From contig CALHAR010000001.1 in the NCBI GenBank assembly GCA_937931645.1, positions 102,110 to 166,109 of the forward strand: DNA of 64,000 nucleotides. Direction: 5' to 3'. Within the stretch, counting starts at the first letter, position 1. Every line of letters starts with the position of its first letter. Position numbers and translations under genes: made by a program. The notes below the pieces were generated by a model. The model was given only the letters and a program-made list of their open reading frames with translations. It was not told where the DNA came from and searched no databases. Below, in pieces: positions 1 through 8,796 of the stretch. This stretch comes from an uncultured Alphaproteobacteria bacterium. Its GTDB lineage: Bacteria; Pseudomonadota; Alphaproteobacteria; Micavibrionales; Micavibrionaceae.

Positions 1-668
1 GCGCTATTAACTGCAACGCACGCCATAAAAGAAACACCGCACGCCGCCAACATATCTAAACCAGACTCATCATCTTGACGTTTGGGGTTAATAATATGCG
101 CCGCCACCGGTAATTCATCTTCGGCTTCATGGTGGTCAAAAACTGAAACCCGTAACTCTATATCATGAGCCGCTTGCAATGGCTCAAACGATGTTGTTCC
201 ACAATCGGCAATAATAAGAAATTCCACACCTTGATCTTTTAACGTCTGCATTGCCTCCGTGTTTGGGCCATAACCTTCCGTGAGACGATCAGGGATATAA
301 ACTGAAGGGTGAATATCAAAATGACGGAAGAATCGCGTTAAAATCGCTGCCGATGTTGCCCCATCAACATCAAAATCTGCAAAGATACCAATAGGTGTTC
401 CTTTTATAATACACTCTGCACAATCTTCTGCGAACTCCTTCATACCTTTAAAAGAAAATGGATCAGGAAAATGATCCCTTAATGTCGGGTATAAATATTC
501 AGTAACATCGTTAGATTTTATACCACGTTGCACCAACATCCGCGCGACAAATTCAGGTAAGCCATGATTTTGCGCTAGACGAGTTACCCCATCATCGTCC
601 GTTTTTGCGAAAGCCCACCGCTTATTACCAAGGGACTTTTCTATATTAAAAAGGGAAGAAGGAAGCAT
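1..668 (-). CDS. recJ: Single-stranded-DNA-specific exonuclease RecJ, N-terminal part (runs off the window)
   Basis: Open from an ATG at 668 to the first base of the window, so only about 222 N-terminal residues are present. RecJ degrades single-stranded DNA 5' to 3' in recombination and mismatch repair. The DHH-phosphoesterase signature is visible: an aspartate-rich DFDVDGATS segment, then an ADCGTT segment, then a DHHEAE segment, in the usual order and spacing for the metal site. It starts 11 bases after the stop of the upstream transporter gene and is the last visible member of the hom-glpX-transporter-recJ run, which suggests cotranscription. Identification is firm; completeness of the C-terminus cannot be judged here. 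Confidence 0.95.
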   Translation of the reverse strand, partial: MLPSSLFNIEKSLGNKRWAFAKTDDDGVTRLAQNHGLPEFVARMLVQRGIKSNDVTEYLYPTLRDHFPDPFSFKGMKEFAEDCAECIIKGTPIGIFADFDVDGATSAAILTRFFRHFDIHPSVYIPDRLTEGYGPNTEAMQTLKDQGVEFLIIADCGTTSFEPLQAAHDIELRVSVFDHHEAEDELPVAAHIINPKRQDDESGLDMLAACGVSFMACVAVNS

Positions 669-679
669 TAAAACCTCTA

Positions 680-1360
680 TTATTCTACATCAAAAGGTTT
701 TATTCTCTTACTCAAATACATAAAAGGAGTGTCTAATAAGGCTATTAAAACTTTCAAAATAATACCTGTAAAAATAATCTGAACAAAAACATTATTCGGC
801 ATTGTGCCATAAAAAGCTAACGTAAAAAACAAAATAGAATCAATAACTTGTGACATTATCGTACTACCTATGTTACGCATCCAAAGAAAACGGCCTTTTG
901 TCATTTCTGAAATTCTATGGTATATCCACACATCAAAGTGCTGCGCTATTAAATATGCAAAAAATCCGGCAGCCATAACTCTAATTGTAGAACCATAAAC
1001 GACAGACATTGCATCTGAATGTTCTTGAGAAAACCTTAAAGGCTCAAAAAAAAGATTCATTTGTGTCATTAAAATAAAGACCACTCCAACAAAGAAACTC
1101 ATTCTAACAGTTTGAAACCCGACAGCCTTCCCATACTTTTCTGTAAGCATGTCCGTTGCTAAGAATATTCCCGCATATGTTACCAACCCTGCCGAAGCGG
1201 TAAAACCAAAGAAATCAAAAAACTTTGTCGTAATACACAACGTTATAATATAGGAAGTAATAAGGAATGCTTGAAGCCAAATCTTCCCCATCTTATAAAA
1301 AATTAATGCAATTATTATATAAGAAAATAAAAATCCAACCGCTAAAAGTTCGTTACTCAT
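680..1360 (-). CDS. Queuosine precursor transporter (VUT / YhhQ family)
   Basis: A 226-residue integral membrane protein with about six hydrophobic segments. It has the features of the VUT family: a GLVTYAGIFLATDMLTEKYG loop, a conserved WMRN segment and a final DTPFMYL segment. Family members such as E. coli YhhQ import the queuosine precursors preQ0 and preQ1 for tRNA modification. A GAGAGAG ribosome site lies about nine bases before the ATG. It sits 12 bases behind glpX and 11 bases ahead of recJ, so it probably belongs to their transcript. I see no preQ1 riboswitch in front of it; the gap is too short for one. The substrate is inferred from the family. Confidence 0.85.
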   Translation of the reverse strand: MSNELLAVGFLFSYIIIALIFYKMGKIWLQAFLITSYIITLCITTKFFDFFGFTASAGLVTYAGIFLATDMLTEKYGKAVGFQTVRMSFFVGVVFILMTQMNLFFEPLRFSQEHSDAMSVVYGSTIRVMAAGFFAYLIAQHFDVWIYHRISEMTKGRFLWMRNIGSTIMSQVIDSILFFTLAFYGTMPNNVFVQIIFTGIILKVLIALLDTPFMYLSKRIKPFDVE

Positions 1361-1372
1361 ATTATACTCTCT

Positions 1373-2395
1373 CTATTCATCTTGGGAAGAAAATCCCGTT
1401 TTGCGGTTAAAATTATGAGTTGATTCAATACGGCGTGTTGTACCAGATTTTGACCGCATAACGATTGAATGTGTTGTTGCCCCATTGGCATAACGGCGAA
1501 CTCCCGGTAACATTGGCCCCGTTGTCACACCCGTTGCCGCAAACATAACATTATCAGGCTTGGCAAGATCATCTGTTGTATAGACTTTATTATAATCGGT
1601 AATTCCCCATTTATCAGCACGCGCCTTTTCATCATCATTACGAAAGATCAATCGTCCCAACATGTGACCACCAACGCATTGTAACGCTGCCGCAGCCAAA
1701 ACACCTTCAGGTGCACCGCCTGTACCAACATAAAAATCGATACCTGTGCTCGTATCCGTCGCCGCAATAATTCCTGCAACGTCGCCATCAGGGATAAGGG
1801 AAATACGCGCACCTGCTTCACGTATCCCTTTAATGATTTCATCATGACGTGGGCGATCCATAACGCAAACTAATAAATCTTCAATACTCTTACTTTTTGC
1901 TTCCGCAATTTTTTTTAAAATATCACCAATCGGTGCGTCTAAATCTAAAACATCGGCAGGGACATCTTTACTAACTGCCATCTTTTCCATGTAAGTATCT
2001 GGTGCATGAAGAAAGCCATCTTTATCCGTCATCGCCATAACAGTAATAGCATTCGCACCCCCTTTAGCGGTAATCGTTGTCCCCTCTAATGGATCAAGCG
2101 CAATATCAACCTCTGGGCCACCCGCACCAACTTCTTCACCAATATAAAGCATGGGGGCCTCATCACGTTCACCCTCACCAATGACAACACGCCCTTTTAT
2201 AGACAGAGAGTCAAAAGCATAACGCATCGCGTCAACAGCAGCTTTATCCGCCGCCTTTTCATCACCACGCCCCACCATAAGAGAAGCCGCAAGAGCCGCC
2301 GCCTCTGTAACTCGAACCGCTTCTAAAGCTAGATTCCTATCCATAAGGTCATTATCGATCATTTCTTTATTATCTTTCATGGTAATAAGACTCAT
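1373..2395 (-). CDS. glpX: Fructose-1,6-bisphosphatase class II
   Basis: 340 residues. It hydrolyses fructose 1,6-bisphosphate to fructose 6-phosphate in gluconeogenesis. The class II signatures are visible: IGEGERDEAPMLYIGEEVG near residue 71, DPLEGTT near residue 102, and a YVGTGGAPEGVLAAAALQC stretch in the C-terminal half. The first ATG (2395) is preceded by an AAAGATAAAG stretch; internal methionines at residues 6 and 13 are less well served. It lies 17 bases behind hom and just ahead of the transporter gene. The hom-glpX-recJ order is common in alphaproteobacteria. pfkA, the opposing glycolytic step, is elsewhere in the window at 41292. Confidence 0.95.
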   Translation of the reverse strand: MSLITMKDNKEMIDNDLMDRNLALEAVRVTEAAALAASLMVGRGDEKAADKAAVDAMRYAFDSLSIKGRVVIGEGERDEAPMLYIGEEVGAGGPEVDIALDPLEGTTITAKGGANAITVMAMTDKDGFLHAPDTYMEKMAVSKDVPADVLDLDAPIGDILKKIAEAKSKSIEDLLVCVMDRPRHDEIIKGIREAGARISLIPDGDVAGIIAATDTSTGIDFYVGTGGAPEGVLAAAALQCVGGHMLGRLIFRNDDEKARADKWGITDYNKVYTTDDLAKPDNVMFAATGVTTGPMLPGVRRYANGATTHSIVMRSKSGTTRRIESTHNFNRKTGFSSQDE

Positions 2396-2412
2396 AGCTT
2401 TATCTTTCTTTT

Positions 2413-3714
2413 TTAAATATCTTCAATACGAACCAACGTCGGTTTATTTAATACCGTTGCTAATTCTTCGACCACTCTCACAGCGTTGTTAACTTTAACC
2501 AAACTCGCTTTATGCGTCACAATCGCAACGGACGCTGTTCCATCTTCTTCATGACCACGCTGAATGAAGCTATCAATCGAAACATCTTTATCTTTTAAAC
2601 AAGCCGTTATATCCGCAATCACACCCGACACGTCTTTTACATGTAAATGAATATAACATTTAGCGTTTAATGTTTCCACACCTCGCCATTCAATCGCTTT
2701 TAATTTTTCTGTTGGAACGCCAAAGGTTGAAACCCTCTCACCCCTAGCTAAATCAATGATATCGGCAACAACGGAGGAAGCAGTTGGCCCCGCTCCTGCT
2801 CCGCGTCCTTGTATCATAACTTTATCAACAAAATCACCTTCAACCATAATGGCATTAAAGACGCCTTCAACTTGAGAAATCGCGTTCTTTTTAGAAACAA
2901 AGCAAGGCGACACAACTTGCGTAAACACACCATCATCACATTGTGCCATACCAATAAGTTTAATACGGTATCCTAACTCTTCCGCATAATTTATATCTTT
3001 CATTGTAAGGTTGGAAATACCTTCAATTTCCAAACTCTCAAAATCAGGCTGCACACCAAAAGCAAGTGCGCCCAACAAGACCAACTTATGCGCAGCGTCA
3101 ACACCATCCACATCAAAGCTAGGATCTGCCTCCGCATACCCCATTTCTTGCGCATCCTTTAAGACAGCATCAAAGTTACGCTCTGTTTCACGCATTTCGG
3201 TTAATATATAATTACAAGTTCCATTTAAAATACCATAAATGTTTGTAATTTCATTTGCCGCCAACCCTTCGCGCAATGCTTTTATAACAGGAATACCGCC
3301 TGCCACAGACGCTTCATAAGCAATAGAAACACCATACGATTCCGCCAACTGCGACAGCACAAACCCATGATGCGCCAACAACGCTTTATTAGCCGTGACA
3401 ACATGCTTGCCATTTTTAAGAGCCACCTCAACTAACGTCTTTGCATCGCCTTCTGAGCCACCAATCATTTCAACCACAGCATCAACACGGTTATCTTCTG
3501 CCATAGAGGATAAGTTATCAACCCATTCATAATTGGATATATCAACACCACGGTCTTTTGTTTTATTACTGGCCGTAACAGAAATAATTTCTATATCGCG
3601 CCCACATCGGTTTTTGATGACATCATGATTATCTTGGAGCACCTTAACGACGCCCGCGCCAACAGTTCCTAATCCAGCAATAGCAATGCGGAAAGGCGTT
3701 TTATTATTTGTCAT
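2413..3714 (-). CDS. hom: Homoserine dehydrogenase with C-terminal ACT domain
   Basis: 433 residues. It reduces aspartate semialdehyde to homoserine for threonine and methionine synthesis. An N-terminal Rossmann motif (GLGTVGAGVV, residues 14-23) is followed by a catalytic domain containing GILNGTCNYILTEM and YAEADPSFDVDGVDAAHKL. A C-terminal ACT domain (about residues 350-430, with HLHVKDVSGVIADIT) is the usual site of threonine feedback inhibition. The start follows the upstream OmpA-like lipoprotein stop by two bases, so translation is probably coupled. Length is typical for the monofunctional form; no aspartokinase domain is fused. Confidence 0.96.
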   Translation of the reverse strand: MTNNKTPFRIAIAGLGTVGAGVVKVLQDNHDVIKNRCGRDIEIISVTASNKTKDRGVDISNYEWVDNLSSMAEDNRVDAVVEMIGGSEGDAKTLVEVALKNGKHVVTANKALLAHHGFVLSQLAESYGVSIAYEASVAGGIPVIKALREGLAANEITNIYGILNGTCNYILTEMRETERNFDAVLKDAQEMGYAEADPSFDVDGVDAAHKLVLLGALAFGVQPDFESLEIEGISNLTMKDINYAEELGYRIKLIGMAQCDDGVFTQVVSPCFVSKKNAISQVEGVFNAIMVEGDFVDKVMIQGRGAGAGPTASSVVADIIDLARGERVSTFGVPTEKLKAIEWRGVETLNAKCYIHLHVKDVSGVIADITACLKDKDVSIDSFIQRGHEEDGTASVAIVTHKASLVKVNNAVRVVEELATVLNKPTLVRIEDI

Positions 3715-3716
3715 GC

Positions 3717-4538
3717 TTATCTCTCACCTATCACCACATCAACACGGCGATCTTGAGTATTATTACCGGTTGCTTTAGAAGCACCCCAGCTGACTGTTTT
3801 CAGCTTCTCACCTGGGACACCCTGACGTATCAACGCTTTAGAAACCTTCTCAGACCTCTTCATAGACTGACGTAGATTAAGAATATGTGCTTGCGTTGTG
3901 TTTGTACCCGCTTGTGTTGGCTTACTTGCAAAGCCTTCAATCGTAATATGATTAACAGGAGCAAACTTCGCTTTCTCTGCCAGTGACTTTATTTTTCTTA
4001 GGTCGCCGCTCCCCAATCTGGAAGAACCATGTTTAAAGAAAATTTGTCCCGCGACTGACCCTAAACTTTGATCATAGCTCTGACCATAACCTTGATTATG
4101 GGCTTGCACAGGTGGCACATTGTTATGACCATAAGGTTGCGCCCCTATATGCGGTGGGACATCTCCATCTAAGCCGTAAATAGTTACGCTTGTATCTGCC
4201 GTTTTGAACTCTTCACCATATTGCAAAACAGACGAAGATGAAGAAGGAGCTGTTGCTCGGTCACTCGGTTGTGCAACGTTACGTCGATAATTTGGGTTAA
4301 GCTCAAGATCAAAAATATCGATAGAACTATCTATATTACTCGCACGCGTTTGATTAATCGTGTTTTGTTTTTGAACAGGTACAAGAGCTGTCGGCTCTGA
4401 AGCATTCTCTGTATTATTAGTCACAATAACTTTATCTGATTTCGTGCCAAAAGGTTTAAGCGGTATGCTTCCACAAGCAGACAAGCTTAACAGCGTAAGA
4501 CCACACAAAATATACCGATATGACTTGTTTATAGACAT
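3717..4538 (-). CDS. OmpA-family lipoprotein
   Basis: About 273 residues from the preferred ATG at 4538. An in-frame ATG eight codons upstream (4562) exists but would place basic residues ahead of an otherwise standard signal peptide. The lipobox is LSLSAC, so it should be an outer-membrane lipoprotein. A low-complexity linker rich in Gln, Gly, Asn and Tyr (YGHNN, NQGYGQSYDQS) follows. A C-terminal OmpA-like peptidoglycan-binding domain ends the protein: IFFKHGSSRL, ITIEGFASKP in place of the usual VxGHTD, and NLRQSMKRSEKVSKAL, finishing in QDRRVDVVI. It heads the hom-glpX-recJ gene run, which is an unusual neighbour for an envelope protein. Function beyond peptidoglycan anchoring is not known. 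Confidence 0.8.
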   Translation of the reverse strand: MSINKSYRYILCGLTLLSLSACGSIPLKPFGTKSDKVIVTNNTENASEPTALVPVQKQNTINQTRASNIDSSIDIFDLELNPNYRRNVAQPSDRATAPSSSSSVLQYGEEFKTADTSVTIYGLDGDVPPHIGAQPYGHNNVPPVQAHNQGYGQSYDQSLGSVAGQIFFKHGSSRLGSGDLRKIKSLAEKAKFAPVNHITIEGFASKPTQAGTNTTQAHILNLRQSMKRSEKVSKALIRQGVPGEKLKTVSWGASKATGNNTQDRRVDVVIGER

Positions 4539-4663
4539 TGCCAAAACCCTACCTCTCCCCATTTCTTAATAAGATAGACTATCCTAGCTAATATTGCCCT
4601 AATTTCAAGAGATTGCCCTGATAAACAAAGGATTATCCCTAATTATGGCAGCTTCCAAAGCCG

Positions 4664-5170
4664 TTATTTATACTCTTCCGCCAATCGGACATAGTTATCG
4701 GCAGAAACCTTGAGGAAAGCCACTTCCTCGGAGTTCATATCCCGCATATATTTGGCTGGTGATCCACCCCAAAGCTGCCCTGATTTAACCACTTTCCCGG
4801 GTGGTACTAATGCTCCAGCCGCCACCATTGACCCTTTTTCAATAACAGCTTCATCAAGGATAATCGCGCCCATACCAATTAAGCATTCATCTTCAACCCT
4901 ACAAGCATGTAAAATTGCGCCATGCCCTATCGTCACATCATCACCAATATAAGTGCCTGATAATTTACGTGTCACATGCACAACTGCGTTATCTTGAATA
5001 TTTGTCCGTTTACCAATGCGGATTTCATGGACATCACCACGCATCTGCACGCCAAACCAAATAGAGCTTTGCTCGCCAATTTCGATGTCCCCCACCACGG
5101 AGGCATTGTCTGCAATCCATACACTATCATGGACTTTAGGAACAATATTTTTATACGGTAAGATAGCCAT
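4664..5170 (-). CDS. Gamma-carbonic-anhydrase-like hexapeptide-repeat protein
   Basis: 168 residues of left-handed beta-helix hexapeptide repeats (IGEQSSIW, IGKRTNIQDNAVVH, IGDDVTIGHGAILH, IGMGAII). The three metal-ligand histidines of gamma carbonic anhydrases are present: one in NAVVHV and two in the IGHGAILHAC segment. This places it with the YrdA/PaaY/CaiE group, where carbonic anhydrase or thioesterase activities have been reported; the actual substrate is open. Its ATG overlaps the stop codon of the aldo/keto reductase by one base (TAATG), so the two are translationally coupled. Confidence 0.85.
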   Translation of the reverse strand: MAILPYKNIVPKVHDSVWIADNASVVGDIEIGEQSSIWFGVQMRGDVHEIRIGKRTNIQDNAVVHVTRKLSGTYIGDDVTIGHGAILHACRVEDECLIGMGAIILDEAVIEKGSMVAAGALVPPGKVVKSGQLWGGSPAKYMRDMNSEEVAFLKVSADNYVRLAEEYK

Positions 5171-6231
5171 TAATACGGTATCGGGAATTGACGATAAACC
5201 TTATCAATATCCGCCATGACATCATCAGACAGCTCTATATCAAAAGCATCAATATTGCTTTTTAATTGCTCCATTGTCGTCGCCCCAATAATAGTCGAGG
5301 TCACAAAATTTTGCTTGTCAACGAATTTTAACGCCATTTGGCAAACATCAAGCCCATGCTTCTTTGCAACAGCTATATATTGCTCAACGGCAGCATGAGC
5401 ATCTTCACAATCACGGAATGTATCAAAATCATCATCTATTTTTTTTGCGCTCGCCCAACGCGTTCCCTCAGGAGTCTTTCCATGTCCGTATTTTCCGCTT
5501 ATCTGACCGGCAACTAAGGGGGACCAAGGCAAATAAGCCACCTCTTCACGCACGCAAACCTCTGCAACATACGGATCATCGGAACGGCATAACAAACTAA
5601 ATTCATTTTGAATAGATTCAACACGCGGAAAATTAAATTCTTTTGCTTGTTCGTTATACTTCATAATTCCCCACGCACTGTCATCAGACAGACCGAAATG
5701 ACAAACTTTACCAGCCTTCACAACCTCATCTATAGCACGTTGAATATCCATGAGATTATCTTCAACACGCGCCGTATCGTTCGATGTAAAGTCAATAAGT
5801 CCCGCATGGTTGCTGCCGAAATGTGGGAAAGGTCTGTTCGGCCAATGAAGTTGATACAGGTCAATATAATCTGTTTGCAACCGTTTAAGAGAGCCCTCAA
5901 CCGCCACACGAATACTATCTCCAGTTAACGTCTCACCACCTCTAATCCATGGTATACCTGCACCAGCGACTTTCGTTGCAAGAATAACATCTTTGCGCTT
6001 ACCTGTTTTTTGAAACCATGTGCCAATTATTTCTTCAGTTCTCCCTTGTGTAGGTTGGCTTGTTGGCACCGCATAAAGTTCGGCCGTATCAAAAAAATTG
6101 ATGCCCTGCTCCACGGCATAATCCATTTGCTCATGGCCGTCGGCTTCAGTATTCTGCTCTCCCCATGTCATTGTTCCCAAACATACGCGTGACACCTCTA
6201 AACCGGTACGACCTAATTTTGAATACTTCAT
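5170..6231 (-). CDS. Aldo/keto reductase (Tas-like)
   Basis: 353 residues from the chosen ATG at 6231, where the family consensus MKYxxLGRTGLEVS begins. The longer reading adds only MLKQKEEK, and the KEEK codons contain the ribosome site. The NADPH-dependent aldo/keto reductase tetrad is visible: Asp and Tyr in FFDTAELY, Lys in ATKVAG, His in LYQLHWPNR. The insertion after the Tyr (VPTSQPTQGRTEEIIG) matches E. coli Tas. It overlaps the hexapeptide-repeat gene by one base, and a terminator for rpsI lies just upstream. The physiological substrate is unknown. Confidence 0.88.
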   Translation of the reverse strand: MKYSKLGRTGLEVSRVCLGTMTWGEQNTEADGHEQMDYAVEQGINFFDTAELYAVPTSQPTQGRTEEIIGTWFQKTGKRKDVILATKVAGAGIPWIRGGETLTGDSIRVAVEGSLKRLQTDYIDLYQLHWPNRPFPHFGSNHAGLIDFTSNDTARVEDNLMDIQRAIDEVVKAGKVCHFGLSDDSAWGIMKYNEQAKEFNFPRVESIQNEFSLLCRSDDPYVAEVCVREEVAYLPWSPLVAGQISGKYGHGKTPEGTRWASAKKIDDDFDTFRDCEDAHAAVEQYIAVAKKHGLDVCQMALKFVDKQNFVTSTIIGATTMEQLKSNIDAFDIELSDDVMADIDKVYRQFPIPY

Positions 6232-6255
6232 TTTCTCTTCTTTTTGTTTTAGCAA

Positions 6256-6289
6256 TAAAAAAAACCAGCCTAAACATAAGCTGGTTTTT
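6256..6289 (-). terminator. Rho-independent terminator behind rplM-rpsI
   Basis: Read on the minus strand, a nine-base stem AAAACCAGC / GCTGGTTTT closes a ten-base loop and is followed by about eight uridines. It lies about 130 bases past the rpsI stop and just before the aldo/keto reductase start, so it ends the ribosomal-protein transcript and separates it from the next gene. Confidence 0.85.
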
Positions 6290-6421
6290 AAAATTTTTAA
6301 AGCAAAAGCATTAAAGCCTTAACAACAAATAGTTTTTGTATTCGGCAAGTAAGATTGTATGAGCGCATGCAAATACGAAAAATACAATTTGATGCAGACC
6401 AAATGCGAAAAACTGACGTTG

Positions 6422-6943
6422 TTATCTTTTCGCCCACTGCTTGGAACGACGCGCTTTATGCTTACCGATTTTCTTACGCTCAACAACACGTGCATCACGT
6501 GTCAGCATACCTGCCTTTTTCAAAGCTGGGCGAAGCTCAGGCTCCATATTTTCAAGCGCACGTGAAATACCATGGCGAACCGCACCAGCTTGTCCAGACA
6601 GACCGCCACCTTTAACAGTACACATGATATCAAAAGCGTTTACACGGTCAACGATCAAGAAAGGTTGATTTAGAACAAGTAAATGAGTTTGACGACCAAA
6701 ATATTGATCTTGCGTCTTACCATTCACGATAATCTGACCTTTACCTTTTTTAAGCCATACACGGGCAACAGATTCTTTACGACGACCCGTTGCATACGCA
6801 CGACCAAGTTTGTCGACTTTAGGCTCTTTCTTCTCTGTCTTAGCTTCAGGAGCATCAGCTTTTGCTTCAGCAGAAGCCGCATCAGTCGCTACGCCCTCTT
6901 TTAAATCTTTTAGATCTTTTAAATCTTTAACTGTTTCGCTCAT
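6422..6943 (-). CDS. rpsI: 30S ribosomal protein S9 with extended N-terminus
   Basis: 173 residues; the conserved core starts near residue 48 ([19 protein letters not shown]) and ends in the canonical RRSKQWAKR tail, which reaches the ribosomal P site. The roughly 45-residue N-terminal extension is not in the E. coli protein (130 residues). It begins with a DLK tripeptide repeat and continues as an Ala/Glu/Lys-rich, probably disordered stretch. Such extensions occur in other alphaproteobacteria, so it need not mean a wrong start. It follows rplM with a one-base gap, the universal L13-S9 operon order. Confidence 0.97.
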   Translation of the reverse strand: MSETVKDLKDLKDLKEGVATDAASAEAKADAPEAKTEKKEPKVDKLGRAYATGRRKESVARVWLKKGKGQIIVNGKTQDQYFGRQTHLLVLNQPFLIVDRVNAFDIMCTVKGGGLSGQAGAVRHGISRALENMEPELRPALKKAGMLTRDARVVERKKIGKHKARRSKQWAKR

Positions 6944-6944
6944 T

Positions 6945-7406
6945 TTAATCTCTCTTATTCTTAGGGTTCATTGCAGCAACGTCCAAAACTTCTGGATTTT
7001 GCGCCTCATGTGGGTGTTCGCTACCTGGGTAAACGCGCAGGTTACTCATGATCTGACGACCAAGGGGCCCTCTTGCAATCATACGCTCAACAGCTTTTTG
7101 AACAACACGTTCTGGAAATTTACCTTCCAAGATTTCACCTTTAGAACGCTCTTTAATTCCACCTGGGTAACCAGTATGCCAGTAAAAAATGTCGCCGTTA
7201 CGCTTGTTACCTGTTAAGCGAACATCTTTCGCATTAATAACAATAACATTATCGCCACAATCCATGTGAGGTGTGAAAGCGGGTTTATGCTTACCGCGCA
7301 GGCGTGACGCCACAACAGATGCCAAACGACCCAATACAACGTCCTTTGCATCAACGATAAGCCATTTCTTTTCGACCTCAGAGGCCTTCATAGAATAGGT
7401 TTTCAT
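6945..7406 (-). CDS. rplM: 50S ribosomal protein L13
   Basis: 153 residues with the L13 signature ([13 protein letters not shown] near residue 19; [31 protein letters not shown]). It binds 23S rRNA early in large-subunit assembly. An AAGGAAAA ribosome site precedes the ATG. It is first in the rplM-rpsI operon, with a one-base gap to rpsI. The promoter must lie in the 7407-7680 spacer, which also carries two dispersed hairpin repeats. Confidence 0.97.
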   Translation of the reverse strand: MKTYSMKASEVEKKWLIVDAKDVVLGRLASVVASRLRGKHKPAFTPHMDCGDNVIVINAKDVRLTGNKRNGDIFYWHTGYPGGIKERSKGEILEGKFPERVVQKAVERMIARGPLGRQIMSNLRVYPGSEHPHEAQNPEVLDVAAMNPKNKRD

Positions 7407-7682
7407 CTCATTTTTCCTTTTTTGTTTGGCCTTAAGCGGATAAACCCGCTACGGCTTTTTACTTTCTGCCTCAGGCGCGTAAACGCGCTACGGCTTCTCC
7501 CAACAACCGTTAAAATACCTAATTGGGATTAATCTGGCGCTGTTATGCGATATAAAATAACATCAGTCAAGAAAAAACATGCAAAAACAAGAGATTAAAT
7601 ATGAGGTATTGTAATACCTTATTAATAATTACCGCAGACTAATCAATAATTTAATAGATAAATTACTCTTTCACAGAAGTAA
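7407..7682. other. Spacer between rplM and tRNA-Pro
   Basis: 276 bases without an ORF of coding quality. It holds two copies of a short hairpin repeat (7434-7457 and 7472-7498) and then an AT-rich stretch that should contain the rplM promoter. I could not fix -35 and -10 boxes with confidence. Confidence 0.6.
7434..7498. repeat. Two adjacent copies of a GCGCGT-AA-ACGCGC hairpin repeat
   Basis: Copy A (7434-7457) reads AGCGG-ATAAAC-CCGCT followed by ACGGCTTTT. Copy B (7472-7498) reads CAGGCGCGTAAACGCGCTAC followed by GGCTTCT. Both are hairpins followed by the same ACGGCTT tail. Copy A has lost the GCGC bases but kept pairing through compensating changes. Further copies are at 7776-7802 and, inverted, at 18516-18539. 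Confidence 0.75.
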
Positions 7683-7759
7683 TGGTCGGAGTGAGAGGAC
7701 TTGAACCTCCGACCCCTCGCCCCCCAGGCGAGTGCGCTACCAGGCTGCGCCACACTCCG
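7683..7759 (-). tRNA. tRNA-Pro (anticodon GGG)
   Basis: 77 bases including an encoded CCA end. Acceptor stem CGGAGTG / CACTCCG; D-arm GCGC...GCGC; anticodon stem CTCGC / GCGAG around the loop CTGGGGG, giving anticodon GGG; T-loop TTCAAGT. It reads proline CCC and CCU codons. It follows the MerR gene on the same strand, the usual ihfA-merR-tRNA-Pro order. A hairpin repeat flanks it on each side (7472 and 7776). Confidence 0.97.
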
Positions 7760-7775
7760 ACTTCGATAGAAACTT

Positions 7776-7802
7776 CAGGCGCGTAAACGCGCTACGGCTT
7801 CT
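7776..7802. repeat. Third copy of the GCGCGT-AA-ACGCGC hairpin repeat
   Basis: Matches copy B at 7472-7498 over the full 27 bases (hairpin plus CTACGGCTTCT tail). It lies between tRNA-Pro and the MerR gene. Confidence 0.75.
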
Positions 7803-7837
7803 TTAATATATAGGGTTAATAAAACTAAACTAAAAAA

Positions 7838-8431
7838 TCAAACCTTAATCATGGCGCGCATAGCTTTTAGCTCTGTCAGCATAATTTCAAGGACAGCACG
7901 CTGTGTCGCAGATATGTTTGGTTTGGAAGGTTGTGCCGCCGATGTTGATACAGGCACCGCATCAGTTTGTGGCTGAGCGCTAACGTTGCTGTTATTCGCC
8001 TGTAATTGTGTGGCAATCATCTTGGCTTTACCGTGCTCTTTCATCAATTTCTGCACACCTTTAATTGTGTAGCCTTCAGTATAAAGAAGGTGATGAATAC
8101 GTTCCAACAGTGCCACATCTTCAGGACGGTAATAACGACGTCCTCCGCCACGTTTAAGCGGACGAACCTGAGAAAATTTAGTTTCCCAAAAACGTAAAAC
8201 ATGCTGTTGCACGTCTAACTTATCAGCAACCTCACTAATGGTACGAAAGGCATCTTTGGCTTTTTTCACTTTATTAGATTTAGGCTTACTCGCCGTTGCC
8301 GTCACTGGCGTCGCGTTCGTAGAACTTGGTTTAGCAGGCATTTGAACTGACCCTTGGGACGATAAACGCGATGCAGCCGTATCTTGTTCTTCATAAGTAT
8401 CTGATGATTTATTCAAATTCGTCGTGTTCAT
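7838..8431 (-). CDS. MerR-family transcriptional regulator
   Basis: 197 residues. A low-complexity, Ser/Thr/Lys-rich N-terminus (1-60) precedes a MerR winged-helix domain (about 62-132) with [20 protein letters not shown] and [19 protein letters not shown] Gln/Ser/Pro-rich linker and a short C-terminal helix follow. No effector-binding domain is present. This short type, always beside ihfA in alphaproteobacteria, has no assigned ligand. An AAAGGA ribosome site precedes the ATG. It starts 32 bases behind ihfA and is probably cotranscribed with it. Confidence 0.88.
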   Translation of the reverse strand: MNTTNLNKSSDTYEEQDTAASRLSSQGSVQMPAKPSSTNATPVTATASKPKSNKVKKAKDAFRTISEVADKLDVQQHVLRFWETKFSQVRPLKRGGGRRYYRPEDVALLERIHHLLYTEGYTIKGVQKLMKEHGKAKMIATQLQANNSNVSAQPQTDAVPVSTSAAQPSKPNISATQRAVLEIMLTELKAMRAMIKV

Positions 8432-8463
8432 AAAATGTCCTTTTAATTATAGCTGTTTAAATA

Positions 8464-8796
8464 TTATTGCTCAGTCGCCTGCTGTAACGTTGCTTTATTA
8501 ATTTTGTCTTTGAGAACATGAGACGCGCGGAAAACCAGAACTTTACGTGGCTTAATCGGCACTTCAACCCCCGTTTTTGGATTACGTCCGATACGCTCCC
8601 CCTTTTCCCGCACAGAAAAACTGCCAAAAGAAGAAAGCTTCACATTATCGCCCTTTACCAAAGCCGCCATCATCTCATCCAATGTTTGTTCAACTAGGTC
8701 CGATGATTCATTACGAGAAAGCCCAACTTGTGCATAAACGGCTTCGGCCAAGTCTGCTCTGGTGATGGTTTTTGATGTTTTACTATCAAGTGTCAT
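8464..8796 (-). CDS. ihfA: Integration host factor subunit alpha
   Basis: 110 residues of the HU/IHF fold. The DNA-bending arm carries the IHF-type sequence [23 protein letters not shown], and [20 protein letters not shown] is typical of IHF alpha rather than HU. It forms a heterodimer with IHF beta and bends DNA at specific sites. An AGGAG ribosome site sits at normal spacing. In related genomes it directly follows fabH; here a foreign-looking plus-strand gene (9207-10034) separates the two, so ihfA must use its own promoter in the 8797-9206 spacer. Confidence 0.95.
   Translation of the reverse strand: MTLDSKTSKTITRADLAEAVYAQVGLSRNESSDLVEQTLDEMMAALVKGDNVKLSSFGSFSVREKGERIGRNPKTGVEVPIKPRKVLVFRASHVLKDKINKATLQQATEQ

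Noticed and set aside
6810..7217. 135-codon plus-strand ORF opposite rpsI and rplM
   Set aside because: It is the antisense shadow of two certain ribosomal-protein genes, with low-complexity translation and no ribosome site.
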